Assembly: GCA_017590115.1 (NCBI GenBank)
Contig: JAGGNK010015336.1
Location: 2,091,870-2,155,869, forward strand
DNA from: Montifringilla adamsi
Lineage: Eukaryota > Chordata > Aves > Passeriformes > Passeridae
Direction: 5' to 3'
Length of the DNA: 64,000 nucleotides
A program made the translations under genes and the position numbers. Numbering within the stretch: position 1 is the first letter of the stretch; each line of letters opens with the position of its first letter. Of the stretch, positions 24,208 through 37,600 are shown one piece after another. The notes below the pieces were generated by a model. It had not been told where the DNA came from. It did not search any database and saw only the letters and a list, made by a program, of their open reading frames with translations.

Positions 24208-24540
24208 TTCCCCCTTGAACCTGACATTTTACCCCGAAGTTCAGAAACTCGGGCTTGTGCAGACCCACTTGTTTCAGGAGACAGTGTCCGGGTTATTTAT
24301 CCTTGAAGTTAATAGAGGCATTAAGACCTATTTCAAAGACATTAACATCCATCCCCTCCCCCATGGAATTGTTTGTAAAGGCATTAGCATACATCTTTCT
24401 TATCAAAGTAATAAAAAATATCCAAAGAAGGCAAATATGTAAAAAGAGAGGTGAGAGTACATCAGCAAAATTGCTTCAGAGACAAACTACCAGGATCAAT
24501 TTCTATTACCAGGCTCGACTTTCCTTTTTACAAAATTAGT
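24208..24540 (-). mobile_element. Probable ERV internal 3' remnant with polypurine tract
   Basis: The sequence abuts the LTR and ends on the minus strand with the polypurine tract at 24220-24208. No open frame or recognisable envelope motif survives, and the right boundary is a guess. It may be only a short 3' remnant after deletion of the rest of the provirus. Confidence 0.4.
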
Positions 24541-26282
24541 GATTGGCATTGTTAGTGATGGACTGTTTTCCAAATGCTGTTTGTCCATATTCTAGGCAAG
24601 AAGTCCACTATGGTGGAGGCAATAGGAAAAGGTTATTAAATCACTAGATGTATGTTCAGATCCAAACTGTTCACTGGTGACCATCTTTGGGAGAGGGCCA
24701 GGAGCCCAGATCTCTCCTGGACTGGGTGATAATTGTTGAAACATTAAATACAGGCAGAGAAGCAATATCAGCTCCTCCCTCAGTGTTATTTTGCATAATG
24801 CCCCTGATTCAAATTAATCACAGTCTAAATATGCATCTCAATTCATTACAAAACCAATTTGTGCAACCAGTTCCAGTGCTGAATTCCTGTTTAGTGCATC
24901 TCTTATCTGAGAGAAGATGTTCCTGATTGCTCTTTGTTTTGAAAGCTTCAAAAACTTCCAGGGTTACTCAGTGGCAAATCATAACCAACGAGCCTTGTAA
25001 TTCCACTTTTAGTTCTGTTGAAATGGTAATTTGGCCACAGTCTCCCAGGTCCTTTCATGTACCCAACTCCTGGTCTTTCAAAGCTTAAGCCTTTGTTAGA
25101 ATTATTAAAATAATCCAATAGTATCCAGGACCAGAAAAATGCTGTGAAGATAATTACAGTCAAAATTGAAGGTGATAACTGCATTACAGAAACGGAATCA
25201 TGCCTTGAATGCTTTAGATCATCAGTAAACAGTTTGTTCTTCAAAAACATTTATATGATGTCCTGGAAATTCCTTGTGGAAAACGTGACTTTGCTCTTTT
25301 CCCTCTGGCTCTCAGTCTCTTTTAAAGACCACATGTGCTCTGCTCGTTCACTGCTGATCGCTGAACTAATTTATTCCAGCCTGCCAGTTCCATCATCATG
25401 CCAGTTTGTTTCTCATCCCAAGTCCCTTAATTATTTTATGCAAACTGGGGTTGCCCAGTGGAAATACTTTATTGAATCAGGCCACCTAGACATGTCTTCT
25501 GCTTTGCATGTGCTTTGTCAGGAAGTAAAGAGAGAAAAGTGGGGGCAGAATTAGGCAAAAAAAAAAGAGAAAAAGAAAAGCATTCATATTGCATCTGGTT
25601 GATTTTGCAATAATGTAAATTAGAAGGAATTAAAAGGGCTTTTTACTCGTAAAGAGGAGAATGTGAGAGAAGGTCATGTGCTGTTTCACGAGTTCCTGTT
25701 TGTCATTAGCACTGCACTAATTTCTTCTCTCTCTTTTAACTTTGTGTTTGCTATTTGCTGCTCCCTCAGCTCCTCAGACTGCAGCAGTGGATGATGGACA
25801 CGTTTCCCATTTAGTCTTGAAAGATCTGTGTCTATCTCCCATTAGATTAATGTTTTCAAATTGTATTGCACAAAGTAATAACCATCAGCCTGCTGGTAGC
25901 TTTTACACATTTTAAGTAATTTTTCTCTCTTGACAAGACATCAGATTAACATTGTAAAGGAGAAAGTTAATGCCCATGCAATATTTAGACAGACATAGTG
26001 AGAAATTACATCTAATCAGGCCTGGTGTGGGTGATTTCATTAATTCCTGTTCTAAGAGTTCCAGATATTTTATGTTGTCAATCATTTATTATATTTTCTG
26101 TTAATAAACAAGTTAATTTGCTCTGTTTTTTCACCTCTTCCAGGAGCACTGATACCTTTGAACACCACTACCCCCTTGAAAAAAAAAAAAAACAACCTAA
26201 AATCTGCTTTAATGAATTACCTATGATTTTCAGAACTTATTCCATACACAGTGCTCAGCAGAGGATGCAAACCACTGCAAAT
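24541..26282. other. Anonymous sequence, possible conserved noncoding stretch
   Basis: No repeat was recognised. The segment around 25600-26040 has many TAAT-type cores and unique-looking, non-repetitive composition. That could fit conserved noncoding DNA but cannot be tested here. The 136-codon plus frame at 25144-25554 has no motif and is not called. Confidence 0.35.
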
Positions 26283-26405
26283 TCATGGAATCACATGATG
26301 GTTTGTGATGGATGGGACCCTAAAGACCATCTTGTTCCACCTCCCCAGCCATGGGTAGGGACATCTTCCCCTAGACCAGCTTGTGTCAAACCCCATCCAA
26401 CTTGG
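26283..26405 (-). mobile_element. CR1 LINE 3'-end fragment
   Basis: Antisense CR1 tip: aattcatggaatcacatgat, gatgggaccctaaagaccat, ccatgggtagggacatcttc and aaccccatccaacttggcc. Only the last 120 bp or so of the element is present, with the 3' tail at the left end. Confidence 0.85.
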
Positions 26406-26440
26406 CCAGAACAAATTGGTAAGTCACTGCTATAGTGCAC

Positions 26441-26468
26441 ATTAATATAAAGTTACCTTTATATTAAT
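26441..26468. repeat. Perfect 12-bp inverted repeat, 4-nt loop
   Basis: The arms attaatataaag (26441-26452) and ctttatattaat (26457-26468) flank ttac. The palindrome is AT-rich and sits between two CR1 scraps. It could extrude as a cruciform, and no function is implied. Confidence 0.85.
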
Positions 26469-26584
26469 ATATAAATACTGGTGATGGAGGCTTACAGTTG
26501 TGTCACAAAATATGCTCAAAGCAATTTAGGAAATTCAGCTGTTCACAGCTGTCTAAGACATTTCTCCAGTATCTTAACGAGGTT

Positions 26585-26632
26585 TGGGAATCACAGAATC
26601 ACAAAATCACAGAAAAGACCTCTGAGATCACT
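26585..26632 (-). mobile_element. CR1 LINE extreme 3' tip
   Basis: The string gaatcacagaatcacaaaat followed by cacagaaaagacctctgaga is the tail-proximal end of an antisense CR1. Only about 50 bp is recognisable. Confidence 0.6.
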
Positions 26633-29302
26633 GAATGCAGCCTCTGAAGATGAAAACAAAAATGTAAAAGTTGTCATTTAAAAAGGACATTTAAAAACAA
26701 CATCTGAAGCAATCTGCTGGATGCTCCAGAATTCATTATTCATTGTGTCTCAAGGTAATAAATGTTTTGGCAGAGACAGCTGGAGTTTCCATTTTTCTCC
26801 TTGCACTGTTCTCCAGTTGTCCATTTCTTCCCTTGAGTCATTTCTTTGTTTTTCCCCATCCCTTCCAAGGTCACCTGAAGGTCTTCCCAGCTGATGCAAT
26901 AAATTAATTCACTTTGTTTTATTTGCTCCCTCAAAAATAGCCAGACCAAGACTACTACATCCAGCAATCAGCTTGTCCCTTCCTTTATCCAGACTGAGGA
27001 GCAGAGTTGCTCAACAAATAGCTCCAATTTATGTCCATCATCCACAGGGTAAGGTAGTTGTCAGTGTGGGAGAAGATGATATAACACAGCTCTGTCTGCT
27101 CTGTTTCCGCAGCTCCAGGGGCCTTTTTGTGCTGCTCTTGACCTTGGCAGAGCTGAGAAGTTTTATTTAGTGTTGCTGTTTTCTTCACTGAAGTTTACAT
27201 ATTTTAACTGGCTCGGGAGATGTGTGTGTGTGTGTTTCAGACAATAAATGACTACAGGCATTCTGATTCTATCAGTCAGTAAGATCTATCCTCCTCTGCT
27301 CTGAAGGCTACCACATTTTATACTGAAATAGCTGAAGATGTACTATTGAAAATGCATGTTATTTCAACTTTTTTATTTTATGAAAACAACTTCATCATTT
27401 TGTTGATGCTTTGGAAGCCCTGCTTTGTACCCAGGTGAGACTACATTGACTCAGTGCACAAGTTTAATTCTTAGAGTTAATATGCTGAAATTTATTTTAG
27501 CAGTAGAGGTTTGTAGTATTAAATGCTTAACCTATAATATTTTATTTTTCAAGGATTGGAAAAATAAAAAAATAAATACAGGAAAAGAAATGCTTTTGGG
27601 GAAAACATCCCTAAAATAATTAACTGAATGCTAGAGGTGAATGGTGCAGCCACCTCCAAGAAAATTCTTGTAAGATTCAGTCAGAAAACACTTTGTGACA
27701 ACGGTTTATAATAACACTTTAAGACTTAGAGAATCTGAACATAAACAGAGATGAATATACATAAAAAATAAGTAGTTACCTAAGTAAATAAATGAAAAAT
27801 AGCTGCAGTATTTGGTTATAATCTCTGAGAAAAAATATCCCAGTCAGGGAAAAACATGAGATAATTATTTGTAGATCTTGGATGTCTTTCTATAAAATCT
27901 CTTGTGTTCTTAGGTGTCAGATCAGAGATTTATCAAATACTGAGCACAGCAGATCTGGAATGGCTTTGGGAAAGGCATTTTTGGCCAGAACAGAAATGTG
28001 ACTGAATTAACATTTCTGAAATAGGAGGGGCTTTTGTGGCTGATTTTCTTAGAGCTGTTGGCAAATTATAACCTCCCAAGCTGTTTGCAAACTATGAAAT
28101 GCTCAGTGAAAATAATCAGGAAATGGGTAAAGGGGAAAATATTTCCTTTTGTTTCTTCATGATTTTTCACAGAAAAATGTTTGGTGTGTTCAGGTGTGAA
28201 CCAATGAAAGACCAAACACAAGCATTTAAGCATTATTTTCTTCCAGTGCAAGCATGATTTTGGCTTGATTATCATGAATTCATTAAAAATTGTCTGAAGC
28301 AAACATTTTGACTTTTTGTGACAGGTATCATTGCTCACAGCAGAATTGTCACCTTTCCTAAATTTTTATCAGAATATTCACCTTTGGGGATCATTATTTC
28401 TGAAGAGGAAAGATGGTTGAGATTTTGCAAGGAAAAATTACTGTTCTGATACTTGTACAGGTCCTTTTGTCACTGTGAGCAGAGGTGAGGCAAGGTCAGG
28501 GGAAATAGGAAATATCTTTTGTGATATCCTTGGAAAAAAACCAAAACCACCACGGGGGCTTTTAACTCCTTTCTTCAAATCTCCCATAGAAACAGCAGCT
28601 TTCAAAATACAATCCTGCTTGAAAACAGTTGCTCTGAATTTCCCTTGATCTTTCATTTCTCAGAGTCTCCAAGGCTTTCCTGTGTAATTGTGCAACATAC
28701 CTGGAGAAGGACATGGTACTCAACAGTTTTTTCCTGTAAAAACTTTGGGGTGAAGATCTGTTTTTCTTTTGACACCCAGGGCAAATGGTTTGATATTTGA
28801 GTGCTTGGATGCTTCTCCTACGTTTCGTTTTCTCTGTTTGCTTGACAACTGGAAAGGTATCTTCTTTCACTTTCTATTTCTAGTGCACTGATGTTTCCAT
28901 CAGATCTGAGTCATCTCCCAGACAAAGCAAAAAGAATGGGACTTTGGGGTGCAAGTCTTCTTACTTGGATGTTTATTTTGGGATGAGATGAGTCACACTT
29001 GATGGGTTTTATTTTTCTCCATTTGTTAGAGCAAGTTCAGAGGAATATATCAGATGTAGGTGTCAAGATGGAAACAATTTTCACTACCATCCATCCCTTC
29101 AGGTTTGGGGTACTGAATTTGTTCAGTGGTCACACTAGAGGGCTTAAGAAGTCATAATGCTCAAGCTTTACTTTCAGGAGTTGGGAGAAAGTACAATTTT
29201 TTTTTTAATTTTTTTTTATTTATTTTGCAGATTTTATTTGTTAGCATAGAACAAAAGATTAATATTATTCACTGTCTGCTTAAAATAAACTTCTCGTAGT
29301 AT
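26633..29302. other. Anonymous AT-rich intergenic sequence
   Basis: It includes a short (TG)n run at 27221-27235 and a T-rich stretch near 29199-29225. The minus frame 28562-28870 (102 codons) has no recognisable motif. No gene is called. Confidence 0.5.
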
Positions 29303-29528
29303 AGAATGGTTTGGGTTGGAAAGGGCTTTCAAGATCATCTCATTCCAAACCCGGCCAAGGGCAGGGACACTTTCCACTATCCCAGGTTGCTCCAAGCCCT
29401 GTCCAGCCTGGTCTTGGACACTTCCAGGGATGGGGCAGCCACAGCTTCTCTGGACAACCTGTGCCAGGGCCTCACCACCCTCAGAGGAAAAAATGTATCC
29501 AAATATCTAATCCAAACCTCCCATCCTT
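29303..29528 (-). mobile_element. CR1 LINE 3'-end fragment
   Basis: A well-preserved antisense copy: tatagaatggtttgggttgg, ggcagggacactttccacta, gatggggcagccacagcttc, cctgtgccagggcctcacca. It is very similar to the piece at 59918-60160, so the two are probably the same young subfamily. Confidence 0.9.
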
Positions 29529-31377
29529 CCATTAATCAGGAGATTTGCTAGTGGCAGGTGCAAGGTAGATCCCATTCAAAACTTGCCATGACGTGCTCAG
29601 CTCTGTTTGTGAGCCAAGGAATCTTTGGGGATGTTTCCTAAGTAATTTCACCAGTTTGTGGATCATCCAAACCCTTCTTGGTAACACAGATCATGATGCA
29701 GCTGAAGGAGTTCTCAAGATGCCTTCCAAAAGTTTTTCCTCTTTCCTGTCACAGCTGTTTCTCCACAATTATTGCCTCCCTTGTCCCTCGCATCCCACAG
29801 CAAAATTCTGAGCATCCAGAGGTCAGATGGGCTCCCAGGAACTACACATGATTAAATTTGCAATTCAAAAGAAACTATTATGAATCCAACTGTTGTTAAA
29901 AATCAGGCCAAGGTTTAGAGTCCTCCAGGATGAGCCACAATAGCAGGAACAAGATCCCTGCTGGGTAACTTGTACATCTTTTACCTCCATTCCCAAGCCT
30001 TTATTTCCTTAAGATCTTGAGATAATGTTGTTTCTTAGCTTTTTATCAGACTGTTTGTGAGCACTGGAGGAAATGTTTTGCTATTAAGGCAGCATCTGAT
30101 GCTTAAACACTTTCAATCTCTCCCAGGGAAAGAAGAGGGGAACAGATGTTAACATCTGCTTCGTTGAATCTGGCCTACATTTTCTTGTTGCCGACCCTCT
30201 CTTCTCCTCCCCACAGTGTATTGCAGTAACATCCTGCCAGACAAAAAGCATAAAATTTCATTCTGCATTTCTTGTGCTGAAATCAGAAACCTGTAATTGG
30301 AGCACAGACTGTCTTTAGAACAGAAAGAAAGTAACAACAACATACCCCTCAACTCCAAATTTGTAAAGTTCAGGTGACAAAAGACTTTTCTTCAGTCATC
30401 TGTTCCTCTGGCTAACTTACCGTCAGTGTTACCTTCCCAAAGATCAAATAAATAAATAAAAATACAAAAAAGGGCAAGAATTATTTTCATCATGAATTTT
30501 GCTTGCTCTGACTCCCCACAGCCCAGTTTTGCACAGGAGCTGTCTGCTCAGTAAAGAGCCCTACAGCACCATTTCAGAGAATATCTCTCCTAGACCCAGG
30601 TTTTGCTGTAAATCTTTTAGTACTGCACACAGCAATGATATGCTTCATCCCAGATTTTAGCAGCCCACAATCTTGATGTTATGCTTTAATTGAACTGAAA
30701 TTACATTTAGTCAGAGTTTGAAATTTCTGATTTGCTCAGATGCCATTGTTTTCATACACAAGGCTCTTGCTCTGTACTTTTTCCCCCCACCCATTCCCTT
30801 ATGAATTATTTAACACTTAGAAAGCTGAGCTTTGCCACTTTTATTTCCATCCCCAGTTTTATTGCTATCTAAGTGATTTACAAATCAAGCCTTGCATCTA
30901 ATGGTGCTGTGTATTTCCATTTCCAGTGCTCTTCTTTACTGTCTGCTCTTGTTGGATGGGGCAAACCTCAGACACAAATAACTGAAATTAATGTCAAATT
31001 GCATCATGTGCAGCTTGAATTTCAATTATGGGATCTGAGTGAAAATGCATGTTTTCAGCAAACAGCAATAACGCTGTGACTCGCATTACTAGAAAGCATC
31101 ACACGCAAGACAAAGACACAGGAGCTCAAAAGCTTAAAACAAATCTGCTTGGCATTTAGTTAAAACCAATAAGCTGAGAGAATGAGCAGTCATTCCCTGC
31201 CCTGTGATATGTCTGTGCCTGTTTAGAGCCTGGAACTCCAATGTTTTCTTCCAGAATAATAGGAAGTGAGCAGGGATTAATCTACTCTCCTAAGCCCTAG
31301 TGCATCCTAAATATATGGTGGTTTGTGGGCAAGGCAAGTGCCTCAGCCCATCTTTAATTCTGTATTCAGGGACCTGA
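29529..31377. other. Anonymous AT-rich intergenic sequence
   Basis: I see no named repeat or gene. Frames are short and without motifs. Confidence 0.5.
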
Positions 31378-32036
31378 GGGTGCTGGCTGGCAGTGGCTGA
31401 ACTGGATCCATTGTGTGCCCAGATGGGCAAGGAGGCCAGTGGCCTTCTGGCCTTCTGTGTGAGCACCAGTGTGGCCAGCAGGACCAGGGCAGGGATTGCC
31501 CCTCTGTGCTGGGCACTGGGGAGGCCACACCTTGAATTCCTGAGTCAGTTTTGGGCCCTTCTTGTCTTCATGTCAAGAAAGACATTGAAGTCCTGGAGCG
31601 TGTCCAGAGAAGGGAACAGAGCTGGGGAAAGGGCTGGAGCACAAGGCTGATGAGGAGCAGCTGAGGGAGATGGGGGGGCTCAGCCTGGGGTAAATGAAGC
31701 TCAGGGGGGACCTTATTGCTCTCTACCCTTGTCAGGAGGGTGTTCATTTTATCTGCCATGTCTCAAGTGAAAGGATGAGAGGAAATGGCCTTAAATTGCA
31801 CCAGGGGAGGTTCAGATTATGTATCAAAAAAAAAAAATCCACTGAAAATATGGGTAGGCATTGGATTAAGTGACCCAGACAGGTGTTGGAATCACCATCC
31901 CTGGGAGTTTCCAACAGGCATCAGGATGTGGCACATGGGGATATGGGTTGGGGGTGGTTATGGTGGTGCTGGTTTGATGGTTGTACTGGGTGGTCTTGAT
32001 GGTCTCTTCCAATCCTGATGATTCTGTCAGTGTAAT
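31378..32036 (+). mobile_element. CR1 LINE 3' fragment, the longest in the window (about 660 bp)
   Basis: Sense CR1 with the full series of 3' landmarks: cagtggctgaactggatcc (approximate start), gggcactggggaggccacac, gagtcagttttgggcccttc, gctgatgaggagcagctgag, gcaccaggggaggttcagat, gtggtcttgatggtctcttc and terminal gatgattctgtcagt. The upstream part would lie in the 3' coding end of the element, but no long frame remains. Confidence 0.9.
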
Positions 32037-34451
32037 GCCCAGAGTGTAAAGGCTCAACGGGAAGATGATTTTCTCTCATGGTTATTTGTGATCCACCTGG
32101 TGATACAAAGATCAACTTTGTTTAGTTTGCTGGAATGGCTGGATGAAAGAATTAGAGGTATTGAGGACAGAGATATTTTATATTCATGCAGATGTTGAAG
32201 TCGGTTGAAGGAATCACATTCTCCCCTGCCTGTTCCTCTCCACTGTCTTCATGTTAAAGCACAAGGTTATATTTAGTCTACACAGTGCAGTGCCCTGTCA
32301 CTGCTGAAGTTTGTGTGGCTTCAAAAGCTTCAGCCAATGGAATGACCAACCTACCCCCTCCAAACAGGGGCATTGCAATGCAGCTGCATGTTTTGCCTCT
32401 TAACTTGCTGAAGAAAATATGTTCCTTCCATTAGAGAATGACTACAACATTTGGACATTCTACCGGGAGTAAAAAGTACCTCTGTTTGCTTTGCAAGCAT
32501 TGCTCTCAAAGGGAAACAAACAAACAAACAAACAAAAACCTTCTAATAGCATTAAAAAAAAAGATTTTTTTAATGCTACAGCCCAAGTGAAGCTAATGAA
32601 TGTGCCCAGATGGCACTTGAAAAAGCCAGATAGATACCATTTAACTTTCTTCTGATAAAACCATCAAGAACCTAATGTCCTGGTTAAAATGACAGCAACC
32701 TGGGGCATTGGAAAACTACTTTTTTATAATCTGGTGCAGGTCTTGCTGTCAAGATCAGCTCTAAACAGAGACTGGAGAGCTACCCAGCACAATATTAATC
32801 AGGTGAACTTTAAAAGATTTATGACTTTAAAATACAGAGAGCTTGTGAGGACATTTTTCTAGGGTACTGGGATGTGGGTTTGTGTTAGATTCTCAGTGAT
32901 TAAAACTTCCCTTTATCTGCATAAGAGAAAGCAAAGATGGATTTCTATAATTATTCCTCTGAAAGTGCATTTTAAGCAGGAAAGAGATAGCAAGCTATCT
33001 TTCACTGTTTCTGCTGCTTCCCAGCTCAGGGTGTTGGCTTTTGTCAGATGCTCAGATCCAAACTGAGGTCACAAACCCCATTTTTATGCCCCAACAAATG
33101 CTTACACAACTGAACTGTTAATAAGGGCATTAGAACTGGAAGGGGCCAGCCAAGCACCATTTATTGTGGTGCCTTCTGTCCCTGTAGGCACCACATCCCC
33201 TGTGCTGATGCTTCTGACCACATTAGGAGCTCCCAAATGTAAAATGTCTGCACCCCCAACCCCTGACAGGGCACTGAAATTGCTTTGGATGAACTTGGGT
33301 AAGATACAGCTGCTCCTGTTAGGGCTGTGTTTCAGGAAACAGATTGTATTTCATTGACTGTATCTGCCCCAAAAATAATGTGCTCAGTCTAAGCTGATGA
33401 TTTAGGCTCCCGTTGTAGCTGCTGGACTGACAGATTCAGCACCAGAAGTCACTACATCCCATTGTGAGGCAGAGCTGTGATGTCTCTAATAAATATAGAG
33501 GAAATTTAGACATCTGGCTCAGATTCAGCATTGAGCTTTTAGGTAGTTAAGTTAGGTGAAAGCAAATTCAGCTACACTATGAGCCTGAAAAGTTGCTGAC
33601 AACCAAGACTGCATGTCAAACTCAAGACATGCAACTTAAACAAAGAAGATCTTATTTTGGAAGGGTTCCTGCAGAAAAAAAAAATACAAGATACAGTCCT
33701 TTGTGGGGGAAGATAGACGGGGCAAAGCAATATGTGAGAGCTCTTTTCCATGGGCAGATAAAACCCAGTGTCAAAGGTAAAACAAACCATTTATATTTCT
33801 GTCAGATTCCCTGGTTTGTTGTGTGCAAAAGCTTTTGGAAGTCAACAGAAAAGGTCAACCAGCAGGGTGGAAATTTTATTAAAAATATTTAGACTGGCTT
33901 TTATTGCCAAATGTAAATGGAAACCAATTAGATAATCAAACTAAAAGTAGGCAAAGAAATGGTATTAACACTCTCAGAATGTAATGATCATTGTTAAGGA
34001 CGGATTTTGTCCAGTTACTTGCCTTTGGTGGTGGTGGCAGGGGGAAATCAATTATGTTTCACCTTTTAACTGCCTTTTAAAGCCTTGCAAAATGATTTCA
34101 TAAAGCATCAAAGATCCAGCAATAAAACAAGGAAAAAGTGGATAAGAGAGAAAAGATGATGTAAACAACCTGTAAATGCTGGTCTGCAAAAAACCCTCCA
34201 AAACCCCCAAAAAACATGGGGAAATGGGTTAAATAGGTACTGCTCCATTGCAGCCATGAGTTGCAGAACAAAATTATTGTGGCAAAGCTTCGTATCCATG
34301 GGGTGAGAGGTGTGATTCCTTCAGCACACTCCCCCTATGGAAGACTTGGCATTTGCATTTGCAACAAATAAAGCAATGAACATCTTCAGCTGGTGACCAC
34401 CCAAGTCCCAGCCACAGCAGTCAGGCCATCACAAGGTTGTGACGGAATAAT
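32037..34451. other. Anonymous intergenic sequence with an AAAC run
   Basis: It holds (AAAC)n at 32514-32537 and the palindrome listed separately. No gene or interspersed repeat was recognised. Confidence 0.5.
32547..32578. repeat. Perfect 14-bp inverted repeat, 4-nt loop
   Basis: The arms tagcattaaaaaaa (32547-32560) and tttttttaatgcta (32565-32578) flank aaga. It follows an (AAAC)n run. An RNA made from either strand could fold a hairpin, but the A/T homopolymer core makes a functional structure unlikely. Confidence 0.85.
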
Positions 34452-34690
34452 TGAATCACAGAATGGTTTGGGTTAGAAGGAATTTAAAGTTCACCCAGTT
34501 CCATCCCCTGCCATGTGCAGGGACACCTTCCGCTAGACCAGGCTGCTCAAAACCCCATCCAAACTGGCTCAAACACTTCCATGGATGGGGTGTCAACAAC
34601 TTCTCTCATCAACCTGTTCAAGGGCCTCATCACCCTCACAGAAATAATTCCTTCCCTGTATCTTATCTAAACCTACTGTTTTTCAAATTA
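34452..34690 (-). mobile_element. CR1 LINE 3'-end fragment
   Basis: Antisense copy: gaatcacagaatggtttggg, gtgcagggacaccttccgct, ctcaaaccccatcc variants, catggatggggtgtcaacaa, cctcatcaccctcacagaaa. Its tail lies at the left end. Confidence 0.9.
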
Positions 34691-37600
34691 AAAACTTTAA
34701 ACACATGCAACAATGGTGTACTTTGGGTTAATCCTCTGGGAACCCATTTTGTCTTCTGTATTTTGTGCACAGATAAAAGTGGCCAAGATAAGTGGGGTTC
34801 AGAACCCAGGGAGCTTCCTCCCATCCCCCTGTGAGGCTGCTGTGACACTGTGACCCCAGGTCCAACAGCAAAGCTGAACATGTGTCCCCAAAAAGGGCAC
34901 ACATAAATACACACACGAACAGCCCCAAAGAAAACACAGAGAGCTCCTCATAGACTCTCACAACACTCACACAAACATGAACGTGCATTGCCTTCCTCCT
35001 CTCCAGCTAACTGGGGTTGAAGTTGCTACAGGAATAGACACAGTAGGGATTTTTCCAGCAGCTGGACTAAGACAGACTTTGGAACAGCTGGCCTTGAGGT
35101 CCCAGTCCTTGCCTGAGGCTTTCACCAGGACTCTCAGACCCCTGGTGGGACCAGTCTGGCACCAGAGCTCCCATCCTGTTCACAGCCAGCCTGGCTTGCA
35201 GCCCATCACCTTTTTGTGCTGGCTCACAACAGTGAGTTCACTAGCACAGGAGAAAGCAGCAGGATTTAGGAATAAGACAGGGTGAACTGTGGTGAAGGGC
35301 TCAGCCAGACAAACATCCTGCCCAGCAGACAGTTTCCCCATAACCCTTTTCCATCTATTTTCACACTCTTTTTTTCTTCCTGGTCCATCTTGACCCCTCC
35401 CTTCTGTTGCCTTTGCTCCTGCTAAACATTCAATTTTTGCACATGCCCACATCCTTTCTGCTTCTGTGTCCTACAGTAAGCCCTGGTCCTTTTCAGGCAG
35501 GAACCACTCCAGTTTTCAGGGCATTCCTGAGAAAGCGGTTTTTGGCTGGCTCACCCACCTGGACTGGATTCACTGATTAGGTTACAGGGACTCAGACTCA
35601 TCCCTGGGTCTCTGAGTTTGGAAAGAATGGCCCTTAATCACATAACCCAACGAAGAACACGTGACATTGCTTCCAGACCTCTTCCTGTGCTTTATTTCTT
35701 CTTTTCACTTTTCACTTCGTTTTGTCCTCCATTCTCTGCCTTGTCTGCCAAATAATAACCAAATGTCAGCAGTTTCTGCAGCAGGGAAAAAATTTCCACA
35801 CTGGTTAGTCCAGAGAGAGAACATTCCCTCTGTGCCATGGATCATTGTGACATCCGGTTTTGTCTCTTCAGCTCATGAGGTGATGCCATTAACCCATAAT
35901 GTCATATTTTGTTGTGGCTTGGGAACCAAGGGAAATATATTTTGGCTATTGGAATCATCCCCTACGACAGCAACTCATTTAGCTGAAGGCACATCCAAGT
36001 GAAATTGGGAAGTTGGAGAGAAGTTTGTGAAATGTCACGGGTTGGTTTGTGTGGATCAATGAGATTACCTCGGTCCCTCAGCTCTGGCCTTGTGAACTGC
36101 CAGCACATCAGCAAGGCAGCTTGGCTGGGCAAGACCCCAATTGCTCTCCCAACTTTTCCCAAAGAACAGGAAGGGTAAGGAAAATGTCAATCTCTACTTT
36201 GTTGTGATTTGGAGCCTGGTCTGGCCTCCAGACTGGGGTAATCTGTTCCACTCTGTTAAAGCAAAGGGAAAATCCATTCCATTTCCACTAATACATTCCA
36301 TCCCTTTTAAAAGAAATAGAAACTGGTTAAATAGGAGGATTTTTATCTCTGTCTGATATCAAGTTCTTAGACAAGCTTCTTATTTTGGCCTGAGGTAGCA
36401 CACTGAAAGGTGGGTTCTGTTATGTTTCACACTCCTATTTTCCTTCTTCCCAGTGCTTATAAATGCATGGAAATCCTATAACATCATGTAGTTAATGGTA
36501 GGAAAGAATATTGGTACCAGTATTGCTTTAAATCATGAGAGATCTGCTTAAACAAATTATCAGCTTCCACTCTTCAGAATGTGATGCCTGATGAAAGGTC
36601 AAAGACAAACCTTTTAAATAAAAATAGAAAGCAGATTTAAAGACAGTGCAACCCTATTCCTTTCTTATTACCTTTGACTTGCTTTATAGGGGACATGAAG
36701 GATGCAGGTCAGCTCTGCAATCTGAAAGTCTTATCATGTCTGATTGCCTTTCAAACCCTTTCACTTGTGTAGATTTATTTAATTTAGCTAAGAAATCCTG
36801 TAAAATTTCTGCAAGCTGTAATATTTTTTCACATGGAAAGAGGGTCTGGCTTATCCTGGGAATCCCATCCTTCATTCCTTTCCAGGACTAACTGACCCTT
36901 GCCTTGTGTTTCTCCTTAATGCTCACCCTAAACAATAATAAATCTTATTATCTTCAGTGCTTGGGAGCTTCACTGCTGCTGCTGGACTTTACCTCTTATT
37001 CTTATAAGAACTTAGCTTGAAAACATCCCTCTTTTCTTTTCTCATACCCTTACAACTTGCATTCTTTACAAAACAGCTAAGACTCTCAGGGGCAATTAAA
37101 ACACAAATGCTGAATATTTCCATGGTTCCACTTTTATTTTCCTGGAGACAGTAAAACAAAGCTACAGCCCAAAGGCTAAAGAGAATTCATTACTGTGCAT
37201 GTTGTTATCCTCTAATGTCACCATAAATTAGTTGGAAGGCTCTCCTCCCAAAATAAGGATCAGAAAGATCCTTTGAGGTTAAAGTTTTGTTGCAGCAAGA
37301 AGATGTCCTGAAAGCATCCTCATTTCAGAGACACTTCAGGCTTGGAAATACTCATACCTTGGAGGGTCCCATTTTGAGTCACGTGCATTTCCTTAGGCAG
37401 TGGGGAAAATAAAGAAATCAGTATTATTGAAAGTGTTCTTTCTCACCCTATTTCTAACTGTGTTCCTACTGATGAGGAAGGAATTTGGAGAGCTCACCTT
37501 CTTCCTTCTGTGCCAAATACTCATCTATTATAATGCTTTATGCCAATTTAATAATTATAATAATAAAATATTATAAAACATGTTCTTATTGCAAATTTCC

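Noticed and set aside
25144..25554. 136-codon plus-strand open frame
   Set aside because: No motif and no conserved start context; lies in otherwise noncoding AT-rich DNA.
31378..32036. Open frames of 60-85 codons on both strands
   Set aside because: They lie inside a decayed CR1 copy and do not match a continuous CR1 reverse-transcriptase frame.
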